DNA of 64,000 bases from Frigoriglobus tundricola (GTDB lineage Bacteria > Planctomycetota > Planctomycetia > Gemmatales > Gemmataceae): assembly GCF_013128195.2 (NCBI RefSeq), contig NZ_CP053452.2:7936001-8000000 (forward strand), written 5' to 3'. The translations under genes were made by a program, and so were the position numbers. Shown in pieces: positions 1-8,870 of the stretch (position 1 is its first letter; every line of letters begins with the position of its first letter). The notes beneath the pieces are model-generated. The model saw nothing but the letters and a program-made list of their open reading frames with translations. It was not told the DNA's origin and ran no database searches.

Positions 1-359
1 CCCGCGTAGAGCCGCGCGAGGCGGCGACGGGCTTCGACCTGATCCGGATCCGCTTCGAGAACCTGTTCGTACGCGGCGGCGGCGGCGAGCCGGGCTTTGG
101 AGTCCCGAGCGAGAGCTGCGGTGATCTCGGCGTACTTGAGCCGGGCGGCGGTGTCGCGCGGGTTCAAGTCGAGGTACTCAGCGAGCAGCCACTGGGCGCG
201 ATCCCCGCGCCCCTTGACCTCGGCGGCCTGTGCGAGTTCGAGCAGGCCCGGACCGGACCGCTTGACCTGCCAGCGGTGGACGAGAACGACGGTTACGGCC
301 GCCACAAAGGCGGCCCCGAGAACGACCGCCGTCAGGCGCACGTTCAGGCGCTCGCGCAC
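1..359 (-). CDS. TPR-repeat protein with N-terminal membrane anchor (3' part outside window)
   Basis: Reading the minus strand from a GTG at 359 gives an open frame to the window edge. An AAGGAG lies 9-10 bases upstream of the GTG. The product begins MRERLNVRLTAVVLGAAF, a single hydrophobic segment (about residues 7-26). It continues with Ala/Leu-rich helical pairs such as LLAEYLDLNPRDTAARLKYA and YEQVLEADPDQVEARRRLA, which fit tetratricopeptide repeats. TPR proteins usually act as protein-protein scaffolds; here it would be membrane-anchored. It is the last visible gene of the exosortase/exopolysaccharide cluster, 82 bases after the EpsI-like gene, so a role in assembling the export or sorting machinery is a reasonable inference. 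Only about 119 codons are visible. Confidence 0.7.
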   Translation of the reverse strand, partial: MRERLNVRLTAVVLGAAFVAAVTVVLVHRWQVKRSGPGLLELAQAAEVKGRGDRAQWLLAEYLDLNPRDTAARLKYAEITAALARDSKARLAAAAAYEQVLEADPDQVEARRRLARLYA

Positions 360-441
360 AGTATCGCTCCTTCCGAACGAGAACGACCCGGTGGGGTGAG
401 GGATCGAGCGTTGTGGCTCCGGACCCGGGTAATACGGGACC

Positions 442-1098
442 TCAATGCGCGCCGGACAGGGCGGCATTGAGCCGGGGCAACAGGGCCGACAGGAACTCGA
501 CAGCCGGGTCGCCGTCGAGCGGCTCGTCGGGCGAGGCGAGTTCGCGCTGGACGTAACACTTGTAGATCACCGGCGTTCGCTTGAACGCCTTCAGCGGTAC
601 GTCGGGGGTCTGCCAGGCCCCGCCGTCCGACAACGCCCAGAGCACCCGGAGGTGTTCCGAGGAGCCGGCTTTGCTCTTGCTGAAAGTCGAGGCCGTGAAC
701 TCGGCCGGTGCCCCCTCACCCGCGGACAGAGGGACGCGCCGGTCCGACGTGGGGCAGCTGTAGCCGTGGGCCTGGTAGCAAACGCGCGGCGTGTGAACGG
801 CGAGCCCCGCTGTCGGTCCGCAGTTCACGAGCACCTTCACTTCCGTTTTGTTGAACCGGTTCACGAACCGAAGCACCTCGCCCTTGCCGATCACCTCTTC
901 CGGGAGCGGGAGGGGGTCTTCTCTTTCATCGAGCGGCCGCCGGTCCCAATCACCCACGTCTTCGATCCGCCGAAGGTCATTGAGCCGCTCGGCTTGAACG
1001 CCCGAGTCGGACCACGAGTGCCATCGGAAGGACCAGAGCCCGTGAAGCGTCCCGTTCACGAGCAGGATGGCGGCGGCGGCGGCGGCGAGGCGGACCAT
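442..1098 (-). CDS. Exosortase-associated EpsI-like protein
   Basis: A 218-residue protein with a hydrophobic N-terminus (MVRLAAAAAAILLVNGTLHG) that looks like a signal anchor. The body has the EpsI-type pattern of an exposed Cys (VLVNCGPTAG) followed by HTPRVCYQAHGYS and a basic/aromatic C-terminal half. EpsI-like proteins are encoded beside exosortases, or fused to them, and are thought to act in the periplasm with the sorting and polymer export machinery; their biochemical role is unsettled. The gene lies 129 bases after the tyrosine autokinase and in the same direction as the exosortase, which supports the assignment. The assignment rests on context plus the Cys-containing motif. Confidence 0.72.
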   Translation of the reverse strand: MVRLAAAAAAILLVNGTLHGLWSFRWHSWSDSGVQAERLNDLRRIEDVGDWDRRPLDEREDPLPLPEEVIGKGEVLRFVNRFNKTEVKVLVNCGPTAGLAVHTPRVCYQAHGYSCPTSDRRVPLSAGEGAPAEFTASTFSKSKAGSSEHLRVLWALSDGGAWQTPDVPLKAFKRTPVIYKCYVQRELASPDEPLDGDPAVEFLSALLPRLNAALSGAH

Positions 1099-1227
1099 GG
1101 CATCTCAACTCAAATCGGGGCGGAGAAAAAGGCGTGACGGGCGGGCGCAATTCCCAAGCGGTCCGGTCGTGGCGCGGGCCGGAATGTTCGCGACAGCAAA
1201 ACCGGCCCGGGCGCCCGGATTCGTGAA

Positions 1228-3519
1228 TCACAGCGGCTGGCCGGTCTCGACCACGGTCGCGACCGGGACGATGGAACGGCCGTACCCCGGCGCATACGCG
1301 TGTGACTGCGGGACGCCGTTCACGACAACTCCCAGAAATGGCATGCGGTGTTCGCGTAGCCGCTCGTAACCGGCGTGGACCTCGGCGACCCGGCTGATGC
1401 CGGGGCGGACCGAGTAGAGGAGCCCGTCCACGCACCCGGCCACCATCATCGCGTCCGGGACCAGCATGAGCGGGCTGGAATCGATGACGATGAAGTCGTA
1501 CCGCCCGCGCAACTCTTCGATCAGGCGCTGAACGGCGCCGGGCGAGGCGAGCCCCGCGGCGGCCGCCTCCGACATCTCGCCCGCGGCCAACACGTCCAGG
1601 CACTCGGCCGCGGTCGGCCGGATCACGGCCTCGACGCGGGCCGTTCGGGAGAGGACTTCACACACGCCCGGGGTCTGCGCCACACCGAACAGGCGGTGGA
1701 GCGACGGGGCGCGGAGGTCACAATCGACGATCAGGGTCCGGCACCGGGCGCGGGCGAGGCTGGCGGCGAGCGCGGTGGCCAAAGTCGTCTTGCCCTCTCC
1801 CGCGCCGGAACTGGCGACCATGAGCACCGTGCCCTGCGGTGCCGAGTGCAAGTGGAGCAGCGTGGTCCGCAGCGCGTCGACCGATTCGGCGAGGCTGCGG
1901 GCGAGCGACGCGGACTGCGCCCCGGACAGCTTCGGCAGCGCCCCGATCACCCGCAGACGGAGCCCCTTCGAAACGTCGGCCGGGCTGTGGATGCGGTTCC
2001 GCCGGTGGTCGAGGACGGAGATCGTGAGCAGGCCGAAAAGGACACCGAACACGCCGCCGCCCGCCGCCTCGATGTGCCGGCCGAACTTGTTCAAGATCTC
2101 CCCTTTCTCCGCAGGCGCCACCTCTCGCACACGCTTGCGTGCAATCGATTTTGTGGTCTTGTCTCCCTGGATTTCGAGAGTCAGTCGCTCTTTTTGTTCC
2201 CAAATCATTCCCAGGAACTGCTCGGCGCGTGCTATCCGGTTCCGCTTGTTCTCGACCTCAATCGCGTCGATGCCAAGATTAGTAATTTGAGCGTTCAAAC
2301 CATTAGCATAATCTTGGCAGTCCCTCAATCGCTGCTCCAGAGCGTTCCTCTCTGCCTCGCAGTCGGCAACCAGCTGCTTCAGATTTTCGCCCACCAGCTT
2401 CTGGTTGCGTGCGACGAGCTCTTTGCGTCGTTCGGCCCTGATCGCCGCGGCCGCTTTCTCGGCCTCTGCGAGGGGCTGTTGAAACATGCCCCGTGCGGTC
2501 GTCGTCGGGGCTGCACGAAGTTCAAACTCCTGGATCCGCTCGCGCAGATCGCTGACCTTTTTGTCTGCGGCCGCGATACGCGGGTCCAGGTCCAACTCGC
2601 GTTCGAGCAGGGGGTCAACCCGATCGTTAGGGGCGCCCGCTTCTTTCGGCGCCGGCCGCTCGAGTCGGGCTCTGGCCGCGTCAATTTTGAGCTGCAACTC
2701 CTGCTTCTGGGACTCGATGGCCCTCTCCCGGCGTTTGGCGTCCGAGTGTTGCTCCATGAGATTGGATTGTAAGTACGCGACGATCTTCGGGTCGGAAGAG
2801 GTCGCGCCCACGTTTAATGTCATTGCCGACTTAAGTGAAGACCTTTGCTTGTCAATTTCGATCTGGTAATTTAAGGCAATTGTTTTTAATAATTCGAGGT
2901 GCTTAAACTTCTCGTCGACTTCCACTTCAATTGACTTCGACATGTAGGATCTAACGACTGCATGGACGATCGGGCGGAGGTCGTCTCCTGAACCGCGTGA
3001 GCTCATGGACACGCGTACAAGTTCGGTGCTGGGGACCTGTTCCACGACCAGTTGCTTCTCCAGCCACTCCACGGGATCGGACTGCGCCGCGACGAGCCTG
3101 AGCGACCGCACCTCAGCTGAGCTCACGGCGTCTTGGAGGACGGGGCGGCTTTTAATGAGGGCGAGTTGCGTCCGCATGTAGATGCCGCCGTCGTTCGAGC
3201 GGGAGCCCTCTTGGATCACCTTGAGTTCGGCCGAGGAGACCTGCAGGAGAGCGACCGACGTGTACTTGTCCGGGCGCAGGACCCACACCGCGGCCGCGAA
3301 GCCGGCGCCCAGCACGAGCGCGACACCCAGTGCGGTCTGCCAGCGGCGCCGTAGGGCGGCGAGGAGCGCGCCCGGGGTGATCGTCTGTTTGAGCGCGGGC
3401 GGCTCCGCGACCGGCGGGCCGCCCACGCCGAGGGCCGGCAGCAGCCGGTCCGCTTGGGCCGCGGGGGACAGGGTTCCGCGCGGTTGCTCGGAGCCGGACG
3501 GGGGGAGTGCCAGAGACAT
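1228..3519 (-). CDS. Polysaccharide chain-length determinant / tyrosine autokinase (Wzz-BY-kinase fusion)
   Basis: A 763-residue inner-membrane protein. Residues about 62-81 form TM1 and 488-503 TM2, bracketing a Wzz-type periplasmic region with a long coiled coil (about 200-470). The cytoplasmic C-terminus is a bacterial tyrosine kinase: Walker A SGAGEGKTT (571-579), Walker A' LIVDCDLR (596-603) and Walker B FIVIDSSP (676-683). Such proteins set polymer length and cycle by autophosphorylation of a C-terminal Tyr cluster. Here only two Tyr (742, 746) lie in the tail, so the cluster is minimal. The stretch coding for the coiled coil (about 2140-2960) is clearly lower in GC (some 60-base lines under 40%) than both flanks. 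The gene lies 92 bases after the exosortase, same strand. Confidence 0.9.
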   Translation of the reverse strand: MSLALPPSGSEQPRGTLSPAAQADRLLPALGVGGPPVAEPPALKQTITPGALLAALRRRWQTALGVALVLGAGFAAAVWVLRPDKYTSVALLQVSSAELKVIQEGSRSNDGGIYMRTQLALIKSRPVLQDAVSSAEVRSLRLVAAQSDPVEWLEKQLVVEQVPSTELVRVSMSSRGSGDDLRPIVHAVVRSYMSKSIEVEVDEKFKHLELLKTIALNYQIEIDKQRSSLKSAMTLNVGATSSDPKIVAYLQSNLMEQHSDAKRRERAIESQKQELQLKIDAARARLERPAPKEAGAPNDRVDPLLERELDLDPRIAAADKKVSDLRERIQEFELRAAPTTTARGMFQQPLAEAEKAAAAIRAERRKELVARNQKLVGENLKQLVADCEAERNALEQRLRDCQDYANGLNAQITNLGIDAIEVENKRNRIARAEQFLGMIWEQKERLTLEIQGDKTTKSIARKRVREVAPAEKGEILNKFGRHIEAAGGGVFGVLFGLLTISVLDHRRNRIHSPADVSKGLRLRVIGALPKLSGAQSASLARSLAESVDALRTTLLHLHSAPQGTVLMVASSGAGEGKTTLATALAASLARARCRTLIVDCDLRAPSLHRLFGVAQTPGVCEVLSRTARVEAVIRPTAAECLDVLAAGEMSEAAAAGLASPGAVQRLIEELRGRYDFIVIDSSPLMLVPDAMMVAGCVDGLLYSVRPGISRVAEVHAGYERLREHRMPFLGVVVNGVPQSHAYAPGYGRSIVPVATVVETGQPL

Positions 3520-3611
3520 CGGTGTTACTTTCCCGAGCCGGTATCAGGCCCGATCAATGTCCGTTCGGACTTTGGGGACGCCAATAGCAAATGCATATGG
3601 GGCCGGGCCGC

Positions 3612-4535
3612 TCACGCCGAAACGGGCTCGGCGGCCCGTGGCGCCCCGAGCACCCGCAGCGTGACCTCGTGGTTGGCCGGGGCCTCGATCCGGAACAGCT
3701 TCGAGAGCAGGAACACTTCGGCCCCCAGCATGAGGAACGCGAGGGGCACCATCATAATGCCGGGGAAGTCGTGAAACAGGAAGTAGCCCGTTTTCGTCTC
3801 CAGCGCCTCGCTGGCGGCCCCGGTAATTGTGATGCGGATCACGTTGCACAGCAGCGCCAGCGGGACGGCGCTCGCCACGAGAATGACCTTGCGGACCCAC
3901 CCCGCCGGGACGAGGAAGGCGGTCACCGCCGCGAGGGCACAGAACACCATCAGCATCTTCAACCCGCTGCACGCTTCGACGACCCCCAGCTCGGTGGTCC
4001 TCAGCAGGATCACGTTCCCGTCCCGTGCGGCGGTAACGCCCAGCGTCTCGAGCGCGAACGTGCTCGACACGGTCGCGAGGGTCTGGAGCCGGCCGGCCAG
4101 CTCCGACCCGCCCAGCGAAGCGGGGACGGGGAACATGAACACGAGCAGCGCGATCGCCGGCCAGGCGCGGCGCAGCCAGGGGCGCCCGCCGAGCGTCAGG
4201 CCGAGCCCCGTGAGCGCGACCAGCAGCGACAGGTGATCGAGCGGGGTGACGTAGAAGTACGCCGCCGCTCCGCGCATCACGGTCGCCAGCGCCAGGAGCC
4301 CGAGGCCGCGCGGGTCGGGCCGGGGCTCCGGCGGCTCCTGCCGGCAGCGGTAGACCAGGAGCCCGAGCGCGAGTACCGGGATGAGAAAGCCCTGGTTGTA
4401 GTTCGGATCGGTTTCCCACACCCGCCAGAGGCCGTGGAGCGTGGGAAAATACACCCAGACCATAATGAGCGCGATGAGGCCGATCGGGAGCCAGTTCCCG
4501 GCCCGGTTGAACCAGCGGTTGTGTGGCAAACCCAT
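3612..4535 (-). CDS. Exosortase (PEP-CTERM sorting transpeptidase)
   Basis: Polytopic membrane protein of 307 residues when started at the ATG at 4535, which has GGAGGAG five bases upstream; an in-frame start further upstream adds a non-membrane leader and is less likely. The exosortase triad is visible: Cys189 in VVEACSGLK, Arg234 in NVIRITITG and His255 in FLFHDFPG. The N-terminal ETDPNYNQGFLIP matches the usual YSHG-like family motif. Exosortases cleave and transfer proteins bearing a PEP-CTERM tail at the membrane, in step with exopolysaccharide production. A candidate substrate (4857-5525) is immediately upstream, and an EpsI-like protein and BY-kinase follow. The exact exosortase subclass cannot be fixed from sequence reading alone. 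Confidence 0.88.
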   Translation of the reverse strand: MGLPHNRWFNRAGNWLPIGLIALIMVWVYFPTLHGLWRVWETDPNYNQGFLIPVLALGLLVYRCRQEPPEPRPDPRGLGLLALATVMRGAAAYFYVTPLDHLSLLVALTGLGLTLGGRPWLRRAWPAIALLVFMFPVPASLGGSELAGRLQTLATVSSTFALETLGVTAARDGNVILLRTTELGVVEACSGLKMLMVFCALAAVTAFLVPAGWVRKVILVASAVPLALLCNVIRITITGAASEALETKTGYFLFHDFPGIMMVPLAFLMLGAEVFLLSKLFRIEAPANHEVTLRVLGAPRAAEPVSA

Positions 4536-4821
4536 CGCGTCTCCTCCGTGCCCGAACCTGTTCATTCGAGGCAACGGAACGGATAAAGTTCCGTTCGGGC
4601 ACCAGATTTGGGACGACGGTCTCAGTTCCGCCCTCCCTCCGAAGCGCGTGGCCCGAGAACACAACTACAACGAACAGTAGTACGATCTGGTGGCGAGGGC
4701 ACGCGAACCGGCCGGCCGGGCCGCCGGCGCCTTTTGAGGGGTCCCAGCGGCATCGGGCGGGGGCATTGAGGCGCCCGCACCTCGAACCCGGCGGGGCCGA
4801 TCCATCGACCGCTGCCGGTGA

Positions 4822-4845
4822 GTACCGAGGACGCGTCCTCGGTAC
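4822..4845. terminator. 24-bp perfect palindrome after the PEP-CTERM gene
   Basis: GTACCGAGGACG and CGTCCTCGGTAC form a perfect palindrome 12 bases beyond the PEP-CTERM stop codon on the minus strand. It could fold as a hairpin acting as terminator or 3' mRNA stabiliser and would separate the PEP-CTERM transcript from the exosortase. There is no U-run, so intrinsic termination is uncertain. The rest of the 321-base gap (4536-4856) shows no gene. Confidence 0.5.
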
Positions 4846-4856
4846 CGCGAGTTACA

Positions 4857-5525
4857 TCACGCCCGGCGGCGGCGGGCGAAACCGACCACCAGGCCCATGC
4901 ACGGCAGCCCGGCCATGGCGGCGATCACCGCCGACGGTTCCGGAACGCCGATGACCTGAGCGGTCGACGTGAAGGTCGTATTGCTGCCCACGGCGGCAAC
5001 GCTAATTTGGCCGGACGTGGTCAGCTCGTAGGGCGTGCTGAAGCCGCCAATCGACGTGCTGGTCGTCGTGGAAAGGCCGTTAGGATAGACGCCCTCGTAG
5101 TCGGTGTAGGTCGCCGCGTTCGTCACTTTCTGGTGCGCACCGCCGCCGGTGATGGTAACGCCACTAAGGGTGTTTTTCAGTGTGGTCCCCGCCGTCGGGG
5201 TCGTGACATCGGTGTCCGACAGGCTGAAGTTCAGCGAGTTCGAGCCGGGCTTCGTCGAGGTGCCGTTGTTCACGGCTCGGGTGATCTCCAGGGTCAGCGT
5301 CTCGACGCCGTTCTGGAAGGTCTCGGACACTTTGTAGTCGATCGTGAAGTTTCCGACAACGAGGCCAGTGCCCGAGGCCGTGGGGCTGACCGTCATCGAG
5401 GTCGTCGGCCCGTTGGGCGACGAGAAGGTCAGGTCCAGGTCCGCCTTGGCGGACGGGGCGGCGGCGCAGATCGCGATGGCGGCGATCAGCACCTTCCCCA
5501 GGGAAAAGAAACCGGTGCTCTTCAT
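4857..5525 (-). CDS. PEP-CTERM sorting-domain secreted protein
   Basis: 222 residues from the ATG at 5525 (GAGG 9 bases upstream). It has a Sec signal peptide (MKSTGFFSLGKVLIAAIAIC...SAKA), a Ser/Thr/Asn/Gly-rich beta-type body, and a textbook C-terminal sorting signal: GVPEPSAVIAAM, a hydrophobic helix, then FARRRRA. The exosortase encoded next door should recognise the PEP motif and process the tail, giving a surface- or matrix-bound protein. The body matches no enzyme family I recognise, so a structural or matrix role is inferred. The nucleotidyltransferase gene stop is 100 bases upstream, same strand. Confidence 0.85.
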   Translation of the reverse strand: MKSTGFFSLGKVLIAAIAICAAAPSAKADLDLTFSSPNGPTTSMTVSPTASGTGLVVGNFTIDYKVSETFQNGVETLTLEITRAVNNGTSTKPGSNSLNFSLSDTDVTTPTAGTTLKNTLSGVTITGGGAHQKVTNAATYTDYEGVYPNGLSTTTSTSIGGFSTPYELTTSGQISVAAVGSNTTFTSTAQVIGVPEPSAVIAAMAGLPCMGLVVGFARRRRA

Positions 5526-5625
5526 CTCAACACCTCGGAACGGGAAAGAGGGACTGTCACCATCGCCCCAATTGGCGCCGGTAACAACGAACACGACGTT
5601 ACTGCCGATTGTAGCGGCCGTGACG

Positions 5626-6747
5626 TCAATCGGTCACGGTCGGGACGGTTCGCGGATCGGGCTGGCCGCCCGTACGGTCCGCGCCGCCCAACCGCTCCGA
5701 AACCGATTTCCTCAAGGTCCGACCGGCATCACGCAGCCGTGCCAGCCAGGCGACCGTGTGGCGGTTCCACCGGGCGACGGCAGCGCTCATTCGGCCCGGC
5801 AGGTGGTCGGACAGGCTGCCGACCGCGACGTCGGCCCGGACGAGGGCCTCGCCCTCCGATGTAAGGAGGACGACCCGGTCATGGGCCGCGACCGTGGAGT
5901 CCAAGCGGACGCCCTCGCCGATATACGTTCGGGGCAGCACGACGCTGCGGGTCACGGCGGCGCCGCGATCGACCACGCAGTCCGTACCGATCACCGCGTA
6001 CGGCCCGACGACCGCGCCGGCCGCGATTTCGGCCCCCGCCCCGATGGACACGGGGGCGAGGAGCACCGCGGAGGGGTGCACCGTCGCGCCGGACGACACG
6101 CGCACGCCGTCGGGCCAGTTCGTGCGGCCCACCGGCGGGTTCACGTCGAGGTCCTGGAGGACCGCCCAGTTGGCTTCCAGGTACTCCCGCGCCGTGGCCA
6201 CGCGGAGCGGGGCGGGCGTTTCGACCCGGCGGCAACCTTCGGTCGCGGCGAGGCTCGCTTCCAGCTGGCGCTCGCTCGTCGCGCCGGGGGGCCGCCACGG
6301 CTTCCCGGACAGGACCGCCCACCCGTTCCACACCCAGGCGCCCCCGGTCCCGGCCGTCCCGAACAGTGCGACGGGGGGGCGGTCCGCGGGGGCCGGCAGG
6401 ACGGTCGAGGCGGTCACGAGCCGGTCGGCGTGCCCGAACACCACCGTTTCGTCGGCGCCCCGCTCCGCCAGGAGCGCACTCACGGTCTCGTACCCCCGGG
6501 CCTCGTCCGCCGCGACGTGGTGGCGGAACGTACCGCCCCAGGGGGTGCCGTCCTCGAGAAACGCCCGGTAGGCGCCGTCATCGGAAGACAGTACCCAGTC
6601 CACGCGGGTGATCCCGGACCGGATGAGGGCCTCGCACACGTGTTCGATAAACGGCCGGTCGGCCAGGGGTAGGAGCGGTGCCGGGCCGCGCCCCGCCCCC
6701 AGCAGCACGTCCCCCGTTTTTCCGCCCGCGAGCAGCACGGCACGCAT
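5626..6747 (-). CDS. Nucleotidyltransferase-like protein with left-handed beta-helix domain
   Basis: 373 residues. The N-terminus MRAVLLAGGKTGDVLLGAG recalls the nucleotide-binding loop of sugar-phosphate nucleotidyltransferases (GGxGTRL), but in degenerate form, with PLLPLADRPFIEHVCEAL following as in that family. Residues about 215-295 contain hexapeptide-like repeats (VSIGAGAEIAAGAVVGPYAV, VIGTDCVVDRGAAV) typical of a left-handed parallel beta-helix. The C-terminal about 80 residues are basic and of unknown fold. A role in supplying activated sugar for the adjacent polysaccharide genes is likely, but because the signature loop is weak it may be a non-catalytic or regulatory homologue. It lies 125 bases after the sugar transferase, same strand. 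Confidence 0.72.
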   Translation of the reverse strand: MRAVLLAGGKTGDVLLGAGRGPAPLLPLADRPFIEHVCEALIRSGITRVDWVLSSDDGAYRAFLEDGTPWGGTFRHHVAADEARGYETVSALLAERGADETVVFGHADRLVTASTVLPAPADRPPVALFGTAGTGGAWVWNGWAVLSGKPWRPPGATSERQLEASLAATEGCRRVETPAPLRVATAREYLEANWAVLQDLDVNPPVGRTNWPDGVRVSSGATVHPSAVLLAPVSIGAGAEIAAGAVVGPYAVIGTDCVVDRGAAVTRSVVLPRTYIGEGVRLDSTVAAHDRVVLLTSEGEALVRADVAVGSLSDHLPGRMSAAVARWNRHTVAWLARLRDAGRTLRKSVSERLGGADRTGGQPDPRTVPTVTD

Positions 6748-6872
6748 CGCAAACTCCCGATTCGCAGCTCGGATTGGGCGACTGTGGCGACCGGTCCGCT
6801 TCGCGGCCGTCGGTCGCCCGGCACATTACACGCCACCGGTCCCGTAGGTCCCCGGCCCCGGTCGGCCCGGAG

Positions 6873-7661
6873 TCAGTACGCCCCGCGCCCGAGCAGCACC
6901 GCCGGGACCGTGAGCACCAGCAGCTTGAGATCGAGCAGGAACGATTGGCGGTGGATGTAGTCGAGGTCCATCTCCACCTGCCGGTGGAACGGGACGTCCC
7001 CGCGCCCGCTGACCTGCCAGATGCACGTCAGCCCGGGGGTGACGCCGAGCCGCCGCCGCTCGACCAGGGTGTACTGGGCCACCTCGCGGGGGACCGCCGG
7101 GCGGGGGCCGACCAGGGTCATCTGCCCCGTCAGCACGCACCACAATTGCGGCAGCTCGTCCACGCTGGTGCGCCGCAGGATGCGCCCGATCCAGGTGACC
7201 CGCGGGTCCCGTTTGAGCTTGAACGTGACCCCGGCCTGGTGGTGGTTCTGGTGCAGGACGGACGCGAGCAGCCGTTCCGCGTTCGGTACCATCGACCGGA
7301 ACTTCGGGAACCGGAACTCGCGGCCCCGCTTGCCGACCCGCGTCTGCCAGAAGAGGACCGACCCGCCGTCGGTCGCCTTGATCAACACCGCGACGAGCGC
7401 GAACAGCGGGGCGAGCGCGACCAGCAGCGCGAGCGCGACGGTCACGTCGAGCGCCCGCTTGGAGCCCACCCGCGCCGACCGGCTCAGCAGCAGGGCGTAC
7501 TTCTTCCACTGGAACCGGACCGCCCGGCGGAGCGTCCAGCCCCCGTCGGCGGCCCGGCCGGTCGGCCCGGCGGCCCCGAACAGCCGCACCACGTCGAGAG
7601 CCGGCGCCGAAACTGCCGCCGCCTGCACGTCCGGCGTTCTATAGTCAACTGTAACGACCAT
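6873..7661 (-). CDS. Undecaprenyl-phosphate sugar phosphotransferase (priming glycosyltransferase)
   Basis: 262 residues. The catalytic core of the bacterial sugar transferase family is complete: SKRALDVTVALALL with one membrane re-entrant helix, FWQTRVGKRGREFRFPKFRS, VTWIGRILRRTSVDELPQLW, LVGPRPAVPRE and LGVTPGLTCIWQVSGR. The enzyme moves a sugar-1-phosphate from a UDP-sugar to undecaprenyl phosphate, the first step of exopolysaccharide repeat-unit synthesis on the inner membrane. It lacks the four-TM and CoA-binding-like N-terminal part of WcaJ-type proteins and has about 75 variable residues instead. GGAG lies 10 bases before the ATG. An AT-rich inverted repeat sits 31-55 bases upstream. 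Confidence 0.9.
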   Translation of the reverse strand: MVVTVDYRTPDVQAAAVSAPALDVVRLFGAAGPTGRAADGGWTLRRAVRFQWKKYALLLSRSARVGSKRALDVTVALALLVALAPLFALVAVLIKATDGGSVLFWQTRVGKRGREFRFPKFRSMVPNAERLLASVLHQNHHQAGVTFKLKRDPRVTWIGRILRRTSVDELPQLWCVLTGQMTLVGPRPAVPREVAQYTLVERRRLGVTPGLTCIWQVSGRGDVPFHRQVEMDLDYIHRQSFLLDLKLLVLTVPAVLLGRGAY

Positions 7662-7691
7662 ACAACTGGCTCTCCATTTTTAGGTCGATAC

Positions 7692-7716
7692 TCAGATAAT
7701 TATTACTATTATCTGA
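7692..7716. promoter_or_regulatory. AT-rich inverted repeat upstream of sugar transferase (possible operator)
   Basis: TCAGATAAT and ATTATCTGA are perfect 9-bp arms around a 7-base spacer (TATTACT), 31-55 bases upstream of the sugar transferase ATG on its own strand. In a high-GC genome a symmetric AT-rich site this near a start suggests a regulator-binding site or a promoter region. No clear -35/-10 pair could be assigned. Confidence 0.4.
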
Positions 7717-8680
7717 AATTAAGCCCATGAGCCGTACTAAATGGGCGATTAACAGCTCGGTCAATCGGAGAACGAATTCGCCGCCCGTGGAGAGGGGCCA
7801 GGCAGCCCAATCGGACGCAGACCGGGCGATCGGGTCCTGCGTGTGGCCACCACCGGAACCGAGGGGGCGGTTCCGGCGACACGGGCGAACGGCCGCACGC
7901 GGCACGGAGTCTACGGAGGGACGAGGCTCTTGCCTCGATACGCATGTCTTTGTTATGACGCCACGAACGACCCGTTCGCGCGTCACTCGGCACTGAGGAG
8001 AGGGTCCGGGGCCGGCACCGGGCTCGTACCCGTCGCGCCCTCACGGGGGCCGGGCGATCCGTCGGTCCGCACAGGAGTTCGTTGGGCGATCCGGTCAGAG
8101 CACATTCTCTCCCCCCAAGTCGCAGCGAGAGCGGCTTGTTTCAGACAAGATGATTTCTAACGGGGCCTCGGAAAACTTCAAGCCCCAAGCTTTATTTTTC
8201 AATATTGTCACAAATTATCGTTATTATCGCCACAGACGAAACTAAAGGTAAGGATGGCTTTTGAGCTTCGCTCCGGGTTCGTGCTGTAAGTTGGCGCGTA
8301 TTTTCGTTACAAACAACCCAAACACCAAACGCATCGAAACGTTTCGGTTCGAAGCAGATTTTTTCGCTGATCTCGGAACCGCACACCAGCAAGATTAAGG
8401 CCGTTACAATTCTTGCGAGGCGAATGGGTAAAGTGAAGAAAAGAGAGAAGTAGTAACACCTTGCTCCTGTTCAACTTCGGGTATCAAAGGCCGGCGTTGC
8501 CTGCCGTCAATGTCCGAGGAAAGCCGACCAAAGGTGCCGAAAATGGCAAGCGGTGGTGGGTACAACTGCCAAAAATGAAGGCAGAACTGCTCTCGGGGTT
8601 GAGTAATGTGTTGCGCGGGATCTGAGAAGTGATGCAGGAGTGATCCATACACACGTCCGCGGTGTACTATTTCTGGGCGG

Positions 8681-8725
8681 GCCAGGCTCCGGCCGAGTGC
8701 CTTTCAGGCTCGGCCGGAGCCTGGC
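8681..8725. repeat. Intergenic hairpin, 17-bp perfect arms
   Basis: Arms 8681-8697 (GCCAGGCTCCGGCCGAG) and 8709-8725 are exact reverse complements around an 11-base loop. The loop region includes the core GCCTTTCAGGCT (8699-8710), also found in the elements near 19.3 kb and 60.3 kb. It lies 146 bases past the stop of the minus-strand gene at 8871. It may act as a terminator or be a dispersed repeat. Confidence 0.75.
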
Positions 8726-8870
8726 TCCCAAGAGCATACCCACTCCTCCCCGCGTTCATGGAGGCGAAACGGGAGTGTTGGAGTCGATTACCGAGGTGAC
8801 CAGCATGGAAAAGGCCACGCGGGTCACGGTGTTTTCGGATATGTCTGAACCCGTTGGCGGCGAAAGGCAC

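Larger units (their letters stand above)
7662..8870. other. Gene-poor, partly AT-rich gap
   Basis: About 1.2 kb between the sugar transferase start and the next gene's stop with no open frame that has a plausible start, ribosome site and composition. Stretches near 7675-7735 and 8160-8640 are far richer in A+T than the rest of the window. It holds the palindrome at 7692-7716 and the hairpin at 8681-8725. It may contain the promoter of the sugar transferase operon and a decayed sequence. Confidence 0.5.

Noticed and set aside
442..1137. Long plus-strand open frame opposite the EpsI-like gene
   Set aside because: The minus-strand frame has signal-anchor and EpsI-type motifs; the plus frame is Arg/Pro/Gly-rich shadow sequence.
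3591..4586. Plus-strand open frame opposite the exosortase
   Set aside because: Composition is Glu/Arg/Pro-rich shadow of a polytopic membrane protein on the other strand; no motif, no ribosome site.
8404..8652. Small minus-strand frame in the AT-rich gap
   Set aside because: No ribosome site, atypical composition and no recognisable motif; likely non-coding.
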